A DNA stretch of 59,037 nt from Lentisphaerota bacterium (GTDB lineage: Bacteria > Verrucomicrobiota > Lentisphaeria > Oligosphaerales > JABHEG01). Under the pieces are notes generated by a model. The model was not told the origin of the DNA and made no database searches. It was given only the letters and a program-made list of their open reading frames with translations. The DNA is taken from the NCBI GenBank assembly GCA_018676675.1, contig JABHEG010000093.1:1-59037 (forward strand), read 5' to 3'. How positions within the stretch are numbered: position 1 is the first letter of the stretch; every line of letters begins with the position of its first letter. Of this stretch, positions 36,417 to 45,704 are shown one piece after another. The translations under genes and the position numbers were made by a program.

Positions 36417-37044
36417 CCGGCGCTCTGCGCAGCACGGCGAAGACCTACCGAGGGCGCCCCTCGCGGAGGAACTCCGGGTCTCAGACTTTCTTGGGCGGGG
36501 GAAGCAGAAGTTGACATCTCCGACGACGCCAAGGTAGGCGACACCATGCTCTGCGGCGGCAGCTCTGCGACGTCCGCAGAAGCAACGTGCCCGTGGCTAT
36601 ATCGACTTCCGAACTTCACCACCCGCTTCGCTTGAGACACGGAGGCATCCGCCGTGGCTCAAGAGCTATGGCGGGACAGGCGGATAGCGAAGAGCGGAGA
36701 TCACCGGACTCCGGCCCGCCCTCAGGAGGTCGGACCAGATTCCGGCGATGGTCTCATCGGGAGCAAAGACAGAGGAAGAAGAGCGTGCCTCCAATCTCCT
36801 CTGACTCCTGTGGGCTCCCCGAAGGACCGTTCGCCGGATTCGTTCTGCCCGACCGTGGGCAGGGCGAAGTCGGCGGACACTCTCTTCTTGCCTTCTCCGT
36901 GTCTCCGGGCCTCCGTGGTGAACCACCTTCGTCTTTGATCCGAGGGCGACACAGGCTCTGTGTTGCTTCCTGTGGAGGGTCTGTGTAGGCTACCGGGGAT
37001 CTTCCCACTCTCCGCCCTGTGAGCTCCCGTATGGGACGCAAAAG
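36417..37044. other. Gene-free region with decayed repeat sequence
   Basis: 628 nt without a supported gene. An 11-bp stem with one mismatch (36632-36642 with 36652-36662) lies in the middle. The stretch around 36880-36930, read on the minus strand, gives frames with TTEARRHGE. This word is known to me from intergenic repeats in many environmental bacterial genomes, where it is annotated as spurious short proteins. No function assigned. Confidence 0.5.
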
Positions 37045-38127
37045 CTACCCCCGCCAGCCGAGCACCGCGTCAACCATCGCTTTGTACTGGGGGAAACAGT
37101 GTTCGCCTTCGCCACGGATGTAGGGTGATGCCGTCGGGCAGACAATCAGTCCCCGACCGTCATCAAAGGCGGCGGCGATCAGAGCTTCAGTCTCTGCCCT
37201 GATCTCAGCGGCTGTGGCCTCGTACATGCGGTGAATCTGGATGTTGCCTTCCAGGCAGAGCTTGCCGCGGACGATGTCCTTGGCTTCGTGGGCCAGGATG
37301 TCCCCTTGCGGGGGCGGCTCGAACGGATGCAGCACATCCACCCCCATGTCAACGAAGCCCTCAATGACACGCTTGATCGACCCATGACTGTGGACGTGGA
37401 TGCGGCCACCGGCCTCGTGAATCAGGTCGATAATCGGCTTGTCATAGCGGACGTTGAAATCGTGAAAATCCGCGCGCCCATGCAGGGGCGGCACAAGGTA
37501 TTCCTCCCCAAGCATCGCGAAGAACGGCCCGACACCACGTTCCACGAGAAACTCCACCAGCGACGTAAGCATGCAGAGCTGCTGCTCGCACAGTCGGTGA
37601 ATGAGGTCACGGTCAGTGAGGCTCATCACGGCGAAATTCTCTGATCCGCAAAGCTCTGCAACGAAGCCGGCAGGATTGAAACCGAGTCCGACTTCGGCGA
37701 TTCCCGAGTCACCGACACCGTCGCAGGTCGGCCTGAATGACGACACGTCCCCGCTGACCTCGGGGATGGGCAACGACAGGTATGCCTCGGCGTCTTCAGG
37801 GGAGTTGACAAAGTGCCGCTCGTGCAGTCCCGGCTGTCCTCTCAGGCTGACGAGGTGCGTCCGAACGAGGTCACCCCTGGGCGTGTGCAGCGTCTCAACC
37901 CGACGCTGGAAGTCGTCTGAGAAGGGCTCGACTGTGACTTCTGTTGCGGGGCCGGCCAGGAAACGGCGCCCGGACCACCCCACCTTCAACGCAGTGTTCT
38001 CCTCCATGAACGCACGCAATCCGGCATAACTCGGGTCGTCCTTCGGGTACCCCGCTCGGGTGTAGACGGCGGGACGATCCAGCTCCTGGTTGAAATAACA
38101 CCTTGTGAGCCGTTCTTTCCGTGTCAT
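37045..38127 (-). CDS. Uroporphyrinogen decarboxylase family protein (methyltransferase-like)
   Basis: A 360-residue TIM-barrel protein of the URO-D superfamily. It starts MTRKERLTRCYFNQELDRP, the usual family opening, behind AGGAGA. Its HVHSHGSIKRVIEGFVDMG segment resembles the zinc/corrinoid-dependent methyltransferase branch rather than true HemE. It lacks the HemE N-terminal signature. Members of this branch are numerous in PVC-like genomes and often lie beside carbohydrate genes, as here. The substrate is unknown. It is divergent from the DUF6785 gene. Confidence 0.85.
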   Translation of the reverse strand: MTRKERLTRCYFNQELDRPAVYTRAGYPKDDPSYAGLRAFMEENTALKVGWSGRRFLAGPATEVTVEPFSDDFQRRVETLHTPRGDLVRTHLVSLRGQPGLHERHFVNSPEDAEAYLSLPIPEVSGDVSSFRPTCDGVGDSGIAEVGLGFNPAGFVAELCGSENFAVMSLTDRDLIHRLCEQQLCMLTSLVEFLVERGVGPFFAMLGEEYLVPPLHGRADFHDFNVRYDKPIIDLIHEAGGRIHVHSHGSIKRVIEGFVDMGVDVLHPFEPPPQGDILAHEAKDIVRGKLCLEGNIQIHRMYEATAAEIRAETEALIAAAFDDGRGLIVCPTASPYIRGEGEHCFPQYKAMVDAVLGWRG

Positions 38128-38223
38128 CAATGGTCTCCTATGCTGTGTTCGTACCTTACCGCTCAAATGGAAAAAGCCCCCGCCTGACGGTACCTTATGG
38201 GCTTCTCACGACAGAAAACTGGG

Positions 38224-38266
38224 TCCCTGCCAATGCAGGGAGTTACACATGAGACGACATGACTAG
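38224..38266 (+). promoter_or_regulatory. Ribosome-binding-site hairpin and 5-codon leader ORF
   Basis: TCCCTGC (38224-38230) and GCAGGGA (38235-38241) form a 7-bp stem with a CAAT loop that covers most of the AGGGAG ribosome binding site. That site fits an ATG at 38249, giving a 5-codon frame (MRRHD) whose TAG at 38264 overlaps the start of the membrane protein gene at 38259. Translation of the main gene may thus be coupled to the leader and masked by the hairpin. Confidence 0.45.
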
Positions 38267-40322
38267 ACGCGCCATCTTGATCGGCTTCCTGGGGGCTATG
38301 TTCATCGCGGGAGTCGGTTACATCAACGACCGAATCCTGGGACTAGAGAACTTCACCAACGGGCACCTGCTGCCCATCATCGTTCTCGGATTCACGTTCC
38401 TGGCCGTCCTGGCCCTGAACCCTCTCCTCTTCTCGATTCGGAGGAAGGCTGCGTTCAGCCCGGGCGAACTCGCTCTGATCGTGATCCTGATGTCGGCGGC
38501 CTGCAGTATCCCGGGCCGGGGCCTCATGGAACAGTTCACCCAGATTATGGTCACCCCCTTCCACTGGAACCGGGTGAACCCGGGATGGCAGCAACACGAG
38601 CTGATGCAGTACGTTCCGGAGGGGCTGTTAGTCGACGCAACCGACCACGATCGTGTAGTGACCGGCTATATCACCGGCACCGAGCCGACCTCACACGGCC
38701 CTGCCTGGGGCCTCCCGTGGCTCAGCACAACCATTGGCCGCGTCCCGTGGGCCGCCTGGCGAGCCCCACTGATGACATGGCTGCCGATGGTCTTCCTCAT
38801 CGCAGTGATCTCAATCTGCCTCAGTCTCATTGTCCATCGACAATGGTCATCTCACGAGTTCCTCAGCTACCCGATCGCCGATTTCACGGCCTCACTCCTG
38901 GAGCGAAGACCCGATCGAAGGTGGCCCGAAGTACTGCTCAACCGGCTCTTCTGGATCGGCTTCGCCATGATCTTCCTGATCCGGGTAAACAACGCCGTCC
39001 AAGTCTGGTGGCCGGACTACCTGATCCCCGTCCGCTTGACCTTCAGCTTCACGCCGCTCGCCCAAATCTGGCCGTCCATCAACAAGGCCCCCTGGGGCCG
39101 GGCAATGCTGTTCGTGCGCGTGTTCCCACTGGTTATCGCGTTCGCCTTCTTCCTCAGCGCCGAGATCTCGCTGACCTTGGGAATCTCTCAAGTGCTCTGG
39201 ACGCTGGCTGCGATCCCGATGGTTACGCTGGGCATTGAGCTTAACACGCAATACGGCCTGGGCGGATGGTCGGGCTGGCAGCGGGCCGGCAGCTATGCTG
39301 CGTTGGCTCTGATGCTCGTCTACACCGGCCGAAACTACTACGCCAAGGTGCTCAAAGGCGCGGTCTCCCCGAAGCCGCCGGCCCCGGAGGACGTAACAAA
39401 CGTCTGGGCCTGTCGGCTCCTGATCCTCTGCTGCATTCTCCTCGTCGGTCTGACCATGCGTCTCGGGCTCGAACTGCCTTTGGCGCTCGGAAATGTCGTG
39501 CTCATGCTCCTGACATTCGTGATCGTGGCCCGCATCAGCGCTGAAACCGGGCTGTTCTTCATCCAACCCCGGTGGCAGCCATACGGCGTCCTGCTGGCCA
39601 TGCTTGGGGGGTGTGCGATGGGGCCCAAGGCACTGGTGATCTCCGGCCTGTTTTGCACCCTCCTGTGCATTGACCAGAGCCAAGCCGTCATGCCGTACAT
39701 GACCAACGGCCTCAAACTCAGTGAGAAGCTGGGACTGAAGCTGCCCAAAGTCGCGAATCTGACCTTGGTGATGTATGTCTTTGGGGTAGCGTTGGCGATT
39801 GTGGTTGTGCTTGCGGCCTCCTACGATGTCGGGACGCCCACGAACTACAACTGGTCCTATGAACGCGTCCCGACCATGCCATTCCGCGGCCTCGAATCCG
39901 AAGTCCTTCGCCTCAAAGCCGCGGGGCTGATGGAAGTGGCCGAACTGCCGTGGTACAAACGGTTCGCTTACATCCACCCCAAACCCAACTTCATGTGGGC
40001 GGCCGGGCTCGGCTTTGCAGCTGTCATCCTGTTCAGTTTCCTGAGACTGCGTTTCCCCTGGTGGCCACTGCATCCGGTGGTGTTTCTCCTCTGGGCCACC
40101 TACCCGATGTCGTTCATGTCACACTCGTTCCTGATGGGATGGTTCGTGAAGAAGATGAGCGTGCGGTTTGGGGGGAGCAAAATGGTCAGGAAACTGCGTC
40201 CGCTGATGATCGGGATCATTGCCGGCGAGATCGCGGGCGCCCTGTTCTGCATGATCGGCGGAGCCCTGTTCTACGCCATCACCGGCGAGAAACAGATGAA
40301 CTACCGGTTCTTCCCGCGGTAG
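38259..40322 (+). CDS. DUF6785-type multi-pass membrane protein
   Basis: A 687-residue integral membrane protein with roughly 12-14 hydrophobic segments. I recognise it as the DUF6785/DUF6784 family found mainly in PVC-type and related genomes: IIVLGFTFLAVLALNPLL near the N-terminus, GRGLMEQFTQ, SSHEFLSYPIADF, and RWQPYGVLLAMLGG in the middle. The family resembles oligopeptide/OPT-like transporters in overall pattern, but transport is not shown. Its position between a UroD-like gene and a glycosidase gene suggests a role in uptake of sugar-derived compounds (inference). Its own ribosome binding site is weak. See the overlapping leader feature. Confidence 0.8.
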   Translation: MTRRAILIGFLGAMFIAGVGYINDRILGLENFTNGHLLPIIVLGFTFLAVLALNPLLFSIRRKAAFSPGELALIVILMSAACSIPGRGLMEQFTQIMVTPFHWNRVNPGWQQHELMQYVPEGLLVDATDHDRVVTGYITGTEPTSHGPAWGLPWLSTTIGRVPWAAWRAPLMTWLPMVFLIAVISICLSLIVHRQWSSHEFLSYPIADFTASLLERRPDRRWPEVLLNRLFWIGFAMIFLIRVNNAVQVWWPDYLIPVRLTFSFTPLAQIWPSINKAPWGRAMLFVRVFPLVIAFAFFLSAEISLTLGISQVLWTLAAIPMVTLGIELNTQYGLGGWSGWQRAGSYAALALMLVYTGRNYYAKVLKGAVSPKPPAPEDVTNVWACRLLILCCILLVGLTMRLGLELPLALGNVVLMLLTFVIVARISAETGLFFIQPRWQPYGVLLAMLGGCAMGPKALVISGLFCTLLCIDQSQAVMPYMTNGLKLSEKLGLKLPKVANLTLVMYVFGVALAIVVVLAASYDVGTPTNYNWSYERVPTMPFRGLESEVLRLKAAGLMEVAELPWYKRFAYIHPKPNFMWAAGLGFAAVILFSFLRLRFPWWPLHPVVFLLWATYPMSFMSHSFLMGWFVKKMSVRFGGSKMVRKLRPLMIGIIAGEIAGALFCMIGGALFYAITGEKQMNYRFFPR

Positions 40323-40372
40323 GTGCCATCCGGCCGGCTCTGTTTCTCCCTGGAAAACGGAAAGGCCATACC

Positions 40373-43321
40373 ATGCCCAGCTGCTCTGCAGGCCCACGCA
40401 GCCACACCACCATGCCTCTCCTCGTGCTTGTGCTGGTTGCCGCCGCTTCCGCTGTCGAGCTCGAGAAGATCCCCATCGCCATCGATGGCCCGGCCAAACC
40501 GTACCGCCTCGCACCATGGTCCATTGCCAACGAATGGCGCAGTGGTGGCACCGACGTGCAGGGAAAGTGCCTTTGGCTGAACACCGACTGGAAGGCCAGG
40601 CCCTGGGCCGGCATTGCGTTCCGCACTGCCCCTGAGAACAGCTTCACGCTAACCGAGGAATGGCTGACCAAAGGCTTCATACGGTTCGCCGTAAATGTTG
40701 GACGCGATCGCTACGGAAACCCCGGTGGCGGCGTGAGACTGCAGCTCCGCCCGGAGGCCGAAGGGCTTAGGTACCAGGCCCTGAGAAGCGCGTTTGTGGA
40801 CCGCGGACGCGGCATGGATGAAGATCCCGGGACGTGGCAGGACGTCCTCGTGCCACTCAGTTACTGGACCAATCTCAAGCCCGGACTAGGGGTGACAGGG
40901 CTGAGCATCCAATGCTACCTCAAACCGGACAAGACGTTCGCCTACGACGCCGTCGAGTACGTCCGTTTCGACGCAGTCCCTGATTGGGTCCGCGAACGTG
41001 AGAATGCAGAAGTTTGCCAGCCACACGTTGAGTGGCCCGAGTTCGGTTCGCTCCCGGAGTCTCTGCGGGCCGACAGGAACGGACTTAAAGTGGTCGACAA
41101 AGCGTTCGTGGATTCCGCCGGGAAGCGGACCTTTGTGATCAACCCTTACTGCCGGGAAGATGCCCGCCTCGATGTATGGGGGGGAACGGCGGAGGATCGT
41201 CGAGACACCCTTCCTGACTACGGGCTCTTCAGCACGGCAACGCACGGCTGGCTCTACCGCAACCTGCTCACCACTGAGAGCCTCTGCCGACTGGGCTTCA
41301 ATTCCTATTCCGCAACCATGCCCGGAGCTCCATGGTTCAAGGCTGCGGGGCACACCCCGAAACGGCCCCCGATCATGCCCCCACCCCTGGCCGAAACAGC
41401 TGCCCGGATCGGCCTCCCTTTCTTTGTGGACACGGTCGCCTGGCCCTGGACAGTCGGCGCCCCCGGGGTCCGGCGGGAACTCACCACCGGCCTGCCGGCC
41501 GATGCCTTCACCGTCGGCCGTGCGCATTGGACCCCCTACCGAATCATCGGGGCAGGCCGGGACGCCTGGCTCAAAATGTGGCGGGTCTACGCCCAACGGT
41601 ACCGCAATGCCAACGTCCCTGTGTTCGGCTACGAACTGATGAACGAGCCCGCCTACCTCGGGCTGACCGACGACCACAGGACGGAGTTCATCACCTGGCT
41701 CAGAACCCGCTATGGCACACTGGAACAGCTGAACCGCACCTGGCAGTCTTCCTTCGACTCCTGGGAGGACGCCAGCGACTTCACCGACGATGACCGCGTA
41801 CGCAAGAACATGGGCAGGTGTTTCGACTATGATGAATACCTGTCCGAGCGCTTCACTGAACTCATACGTGACGGCGTCGCGGCGGTCACTGAGATCCTCC
41901 CGAACACGCTGACCGGAGTGCAGACCATGGGTGGCTACGCGCTTTCACCACGGGAAGCGATCTGGAAACACCGCTTCATTGAGCATGAAACGCTCGTCCT
42001 GACCCCGACTGGCGGGGGGCGCTGGACGGTCGGCCATGGCGCGAGGAAGCCACCCGCCCGAGCCGTCGACAGCCCGATGGCCGGAGCTCCGCTGGAACCA
42101 GAACTCCTGCGCTCGCTGGCTGACCGGAAGATGATCTTCGACAACGAAACATACCTCCGGGGCCACGAAGCGATCGACGTCCGCAATCGACTTTGGGAGC
42201 ATGTCATGGCCGGCTTGGACGGCCTGACCGTCTTCTCCTGGAGCAAACGAGGGTGGGCCTGGTGGAAGGACCGGAAGGCGGTTCAGATCGAGGCCGACAA
42301 GTTCCCCTACACAGCACTCAACCCAGTCGCTCGACGGACAGCCTCATTGCGCGGCATCCACGACTTCTCCGCCGAAGTACAGCCGATCGCCTCCCTCATT
42401 CTCCCGAAGCCCTGGGGACCAGTCCCGAAAATCGGCATTCTCTACAGTTGGGCACAAGCCCGAAGAAAGACCTACGACAGCAACCTCCGAGACAAGACAG
42501 CACACTACTATGCGGCGCTGAAGTACGGACATTGGAATATCGTTGTGGTGCCCTCCAACCGTCTCCACGACATGATCAGCGAAAATGAGCTGGATGTCAT
42601 TGTGGCTGGTGGCGTCGCCGTTGCAGACGAGAGTACCGTTCGGGAACTCGAGACGTTCGTCGCCGAAGGAGGAGTACTCCTCGTCGGGGAGGAAGCTCTG
42701 GCGGAAGATCTCTATGGGCACACCAGGAAGACGTCACACCTTCTCGGTGTAGCCGTTGAGGCCCAGGATGACCAGACACGCGAGAGGGATCCGGCCACGC
42801 TCCTTGGCGACATCTCGCTGCAGGCTGGCGTCGAGGTCGTTCGTCCCAATGAACGAACGCGGATCGTGCTTCGGGATAGCGGGCGACGACCAATCCTGAC
42901 GCGCCACCCTCTAGGAAAGGGGTTGGTGTACTACCAGGCTGCTGACCTCATCGGCTACAGCCTGGCCAAGATCTGTGATGCCGCCCTGAACGACGCGGCC
43001 AGAGAGCATGGCAAGAACGCTGTTCCGGTCAGCTGGCGCCTGGCGGAGATCACCTCAGCGACCAGCGACCAGATGGCGACCAACGTCCTGCTTTCGCGCC
43101 GATCCTACAACACACATCACGCCTTCCTGCTGATGAATCGAGACGAATATGCGCGCTCGGTCCGGCTGAGAATCCCAGGTCTTGTGGGTAACTGGAGCAT
43201 CAGCCAGCCGTTGGCAGAGACCGCCCCCGCTCCTTCCTCTGCGACCGCGATCGCCGAGGAGGGCGTATACGTCGACATGGCGCCCGGAAGCCCAGCCGTA
43301 GTCCTCCTGCAGCGCCCGTGA
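40373..43321 (+). CDS. Secreted glycoside hydrolase, GH42/clan A-like
   Basis: A 982-residue exported protein. A short hydrophobic signal (PLLVLVLVAAASAV, residues about 15-28) leads to a beta-sandwich, possibly carbohydrate-binding, domain (about 30-220). A TIM barrel follows with the acid/base pattern ELMNEPAYLG (Glu425) and a likely nucleophile in MIFDNETYL (Glu592). A flavodoxin-like domain (about 690-860, KIGILYSWAQA, VIVAGGVAVAD, EGGVLLVGEEAL) resembles the trimerisation domain of GH42 beta-galactosidases, and a small beta domain ends the protein. The ATG at 40373 follows AAAGG. Codon 14 (40412) is an alternative. It starts 50 nt after the membrane protein gene, so an operon is likely. 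Confidence 0.83.
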   Translation: MPSCSAGPRSHTTMPLLVLVLVAAASAVELEKIPIAIDGPAKPYRLAPWSIANEWRSGGTDVQGKCLWLNTDWKARPWAGIAFRTAPENSFTLTEEWLTKGFIRFAVNVGRDRYGNPGGGVRLQLRPEAEGLRYQALRSAFVDRGRGMDEDPGTWQDVLVPLSYWTNLKPGLGVTGLSIQCYLKPDKTFAYDAVEYVRFDAVPDWVRERENAEVCQPHVEWPEFGSLPESLRADRNGLKVVDKAFVDSAGKRTFVINPYCREDARLDVWGGTAEDRRDTLPDYGLFSTATHGWLYRNLLTTESLCRLGFNSYSATMPGAPWFKAAGHTPKRPPIMPPPLAETAARIGLPFFVDTVAWPWTVGAPGVRRELTTGLPADAFTVGRAHWTPYRIIGAGRDAWLKMWRVYAQRYRNANVPVFGYELMNEPAYLGLTDDHRTEFITWLRTRYGTLEQLNRTWQSSFDSWEDASDFTDDDRVRKNMGRCFDYDEYLSERFTELIRDGVAAVTEILPNTLTGVQTMGGYALSPREAIWKHRFIEHETLVLTPTGGGRWTVGHGARKPPARAVDSPMAGAPLEPELLRSLADRKMIFDNETYLRGHEAIDVRNRLWEHVMAGLDGLTVFSWSKRGWAWWKDRKAVQIEADKFPYTALNPVARRTASLRGIHDFSAEVQPIASLILPKPWGPVPKIGILYSWAQARRKTYDSNLRDKTAHYYAALKYGHWNIVVVPSNRLHDMISENELDVIVAGGVAVADESTVRELETFVAEGGVLLVGEEALAEDLYGHTRKTSHLLGVAVEAQDDQTRERDPATLLGDISLQAGVEVVRPNERTRIVLRDSGRRPILTRHPLGKGLVYYQAADLIGYSLAKICDAALNDAAREHGKNAVPVSWRLAEITSATSDQMATNVLLSRRSYNTHHAFLLMNRDEYARSVRLRIPGLVGNWSISQPLAETAPAPSSATAIAEEGVYVDMAPGSPAVVLLQRP

Positions 43322-43826
43322 TGGACTGCCCCCCTGGCCGAACGCAGTGCCCGAACCGAGCTGCGCACAACGTAAGCGGGGCCGAGGGCGCGGCTCAGGA
43401 ACACAGCAGGGCCTGTGTCGCCTACGTTCGTTCCGCCAAAGGTGCCACCGGCGTTTCCGCCGCGTTAGCCCGCATTTCTCATAGACTTGGGGTGCGTCGA
43501 GCCTTGCTTTCACAAGCGGGTTCTGTGGTGACCACTGCCCCGTGCGGTGAGAGCGAGGATCGGCGTGCCCCGAGTTTACCCAACGGGTGGGCATTGCCTT
43601 TTGGTTTCGGAAACACAGTGTTTCGCCCGAGGACCGACCACTGATTCTCAATGGTCTTTGCCAGAGCGAGAAACAAACGCCAAAGTGTCCTGCCCATGAG
43701 AAATGCGGGTTAGGAGCTGCGAGACTTGCATCATAGGCTCCCATGCAGGAGAGTTTGCGGTGGCTGGGCGCGACAGCTGGATGAAGCGTGCAACCCCAGC
43801 AGCTGGCGCTTCCCGACAAAGCGGAG
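43322..43826. other. Intergenic region holding a MITE-like element
   Basis: 505 nt without a supported gene. Half of it is the small inverted-repeat element listed at 43465-43713. The remainder shows no clear promoter for the following kinase gene. Confidence 0.7.
43465..43713. mobile_element. MITE-like element with 14-bp TIRs and TTAG target duplication
   Basis: CCCGCATTTCTCAT (43469-43482) and its exact reverse complement ATGAGAAATGCGGG (43696-43709) bound a 241-bp element with no coding capacity. Both outer sides carry TTAG (43465-43468 and 43710-43713), which reads as a 4-bp target-site duplication. This is the structure of a non-autonomous transposon. The 4-bp duplication and CC-starting tips would be compatible with an IS1380-like transposase, but the family is not proven. 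No transposase gene is in the window. Confidence 0.8.
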
Positions 43827-45704
43827 ATGAGTGTGCTCAACCTGCGACAGAGCCTGTTCCTGATCATGGCCACCGTGATGGCCTTCCTGCTCATCCTGGC
43901 CAACTACGTAGTCACGCGTGAGACGCTCAATGGCGCATTGCGGCTTGAGGAACACGTGGTCGAGGAGCACGTGCAACGCGTCATGAGCACGCTGGAAGCT
44001 GAGCTGTCCGAGCTGGTCGCCTTGAACAGGATGTGGTCGGAGCGAGAGAGCTTCCGCACCATCGTCGACCAGCCCGGCGGAACACCTGACATCGACCCGA
44101 GCGTGGCAACAGCCGCCGGGCTGTCCCGCGGGCTTGCGTTCGTCGCCATCATTAATCCCCAGGGGACAATCGTCCACAGCTGCTCATTCGCGCGCGGAGG
44201 AGTCAGCCGCGAGGGTCTTCCCGAGCGACTCCGCAAAGCACTGCTGCCTCAAACCCCGCTCGCGGCGCACGCCAACCGTGGCAGTGGCCACCACGGACTC
44301 CTGTCCCTGGAACGGCAGATCCTCCTGGTCGCCTCCGCTCCCATCCGCAAGCCCGGAGAGGAGCAAGCAGCGAATGGAGCTCTGGTAATCGGGACTTTCC
44401 TTGATCCAGCCCGCCTGAACGAACTCGGGACGGCAACGCTGGTGCAACTCGATGCCGGCTCGCGACCACGGAAGCTGCCAGCCGTCGAAGGGAGTGACCG
44501 AAACGCCGGTCATACGCGAAGGCAGGACCTACTTCTTGACCGTTCCGACCCTGCAACGATCACAGGCATCTGGATGCTGGAAAACGTCTACGGCCACCCC
44601 GCAATCAGCCTGAGGGTGACCACGCCGCGGGACATCCATCAGCAGGCCCTTGCGACGTGTCGCCACATCCGGAAGTGGCTGGCCTTCACCGGGCTTTTGG
44701 TTGTCATGATCATGCTTCTGCTGGTCAACTGGCATGTAGTCATCCCCCTCAATGGTGCCATATCCGCCCTCCGGCGGGGCGTCGATGGCGTGGCGGAAAA
44801 AGCCGCTTTGACGGCCCGCATTCCGTTCTGCGGGAGCCGGGAGCTCGATGAATTGGTCGCGGCCACAAACGACATGCTGGAGACGCTTGAACAGACTCAA
44901 CGCGATGGCGAAGAGCATCGTCAGGCTCTCATCCGAGCCGATCGGCTCGTGTCCCTCGGCACCTTGGTCTCAGGCGTTGCTCACGAAATCAACAACCCAA
45001 ACAACACCATCCTGCTGAGCGCCGAAACGCTGGAGGAGATTCTGCTTCAAGCCCGCACCCGTCTCGATGAATTGGATGGCAGCGACAGCATGACCATCGC
45101 CCAACGCCCGGTCGGCGAGATTGGTGAAGATGCACAATCTCTCTTGACCGGCATCATCGGCTCGGCTCGACGCATCACCCGGCTCGTTGGTGAACTCAAA
45201 GGCTTCTCGCGCAAAGAAGCATTGGAGAAGCCGGCATCGGTTGACCTGAATGATGTAGTCCAGGGCGCTGTGACCCTCATGGGACACGCAGCGAAGAAGG
45301 TCTCGCACCATTTCACCGTCTCATGTGCGGAATCCCTGCCTCCCGTTTCCGGCTCCCCTCAACGCCTCGAACAGGTCACGGTCAACCTGCTTCAGAATGC
45401 GGCCCAGGCACTGACCGCCCCCTCACAGGGCATCGAGATAGGCACCGCCGCAAACGGCGACGGGACGGTCTCCTTCTGGATCCGGGACGAGGGACGCGGG
45501 ATTGCTGCGGAGGATCTTCCTCACATCAGGGATCCCTTCTTCACAACCCGTCGCGAGGAAGGTGGTACGGGGTTGGGGTTGGCCATATCAGCCACTATTG
45601 TCATGGAGCACCGCGGGAACATCGACATTGAGTCGACGCCCGGCCAGGGAACACGGGTCCTCGTGACGCTGCCGGTCGAATCGGGACCAAGCAATGCCTG
45701 CTGA
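43827..45704 (+). CDS. Membrane sensor histidine kinase (CHASE-type sensor, PilS/NtrB-like partner)
   Basis: A 625-residue sensor kinase. Membrane helix 1 (about residues 9-28) and helix 2 (about 285-305, LAFTGLLVVMIMLLLVNW) enclose an outer sensor domain of about 250 residues resembling CHASE4 (FVAIINPQGTIVHS). A HAMP-like linker follows, then the phosphoacceptor helix VSGVAHEINNPNNT (His386) and an ATPase domain with LLQNAAQAL, DEGRGI, DPFFTT and GTGLGL. The ATG at 43827 is chosen over GTG at 43788 because it starts just before the first membrane helix. The gene overlaps the next one by 11 nt, so the pair is translationally coupled. Confidence 0.92.
   Translation: MSVLNLRQSLFLIMATVMAFLLILANYVVTRETLNGALRLEEHVVEEHVQRVMSTLEAELSELVALNRMWSERESFRTIVDQPGGTPDIDPSVATAAGLSRGLAFVAIINPQGTIVHSCSFARGGVSREGLPERLRKALLPQTPLAAHANRGSGHHGLLSLERQILLVASAPIRKPGEEQAANGALVIGTFLDPARLNELGTATLVQLDAGSRPRKLPAVEGSDRNAGHTRRQDLLLDRSDPATITGIWMLENVYGHPAISLRVTTPRDIHQQALATCRHIRKWLAFTGLLVVMIMLLLVNWHVVIPLNGAISALRRGVDGVAEKAALTARIPFCGSRELDELVAATNDMLETLEQTQRDGEEHRQALIRADRLVSLGTLVSGVAHEINNPNNTILLSAETLEEILLQARTRLDELDGSDSMTIAQRPVGEIGEDAQSLLTGIIGSARRITRLVGELKGFSRKEALEKPASVDLNDVVQGAVTLMGHAAKKVSHHFTVSCAESLPPVSGSPQRLEQVTVNLLQNAAQALTAPSQGIEIGTAANGDGTVSFWIRDEGRGIAAEDLPHIRDPFFTTRREEGGTGLGLAISATIVMEHRGNIDIESTPGQGTRVLVTLPVESGPSNAC

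Noticed and set aside
38892..40073. 393-codon minus-strand frame over the DUF6785 gene
   Set aside because: Gln/Glu/His-rich translation typical of the reverse strand of a membrane-protein gene.
39950..40372. N-terminal extension of the GH42-like protein
   Set aside because: The extra 141 codons overlap the end of the membrane-protein gene in another frame and carry no features; the ATG at 40373 has a ribosome binding site and leads directly into a signal peptide.
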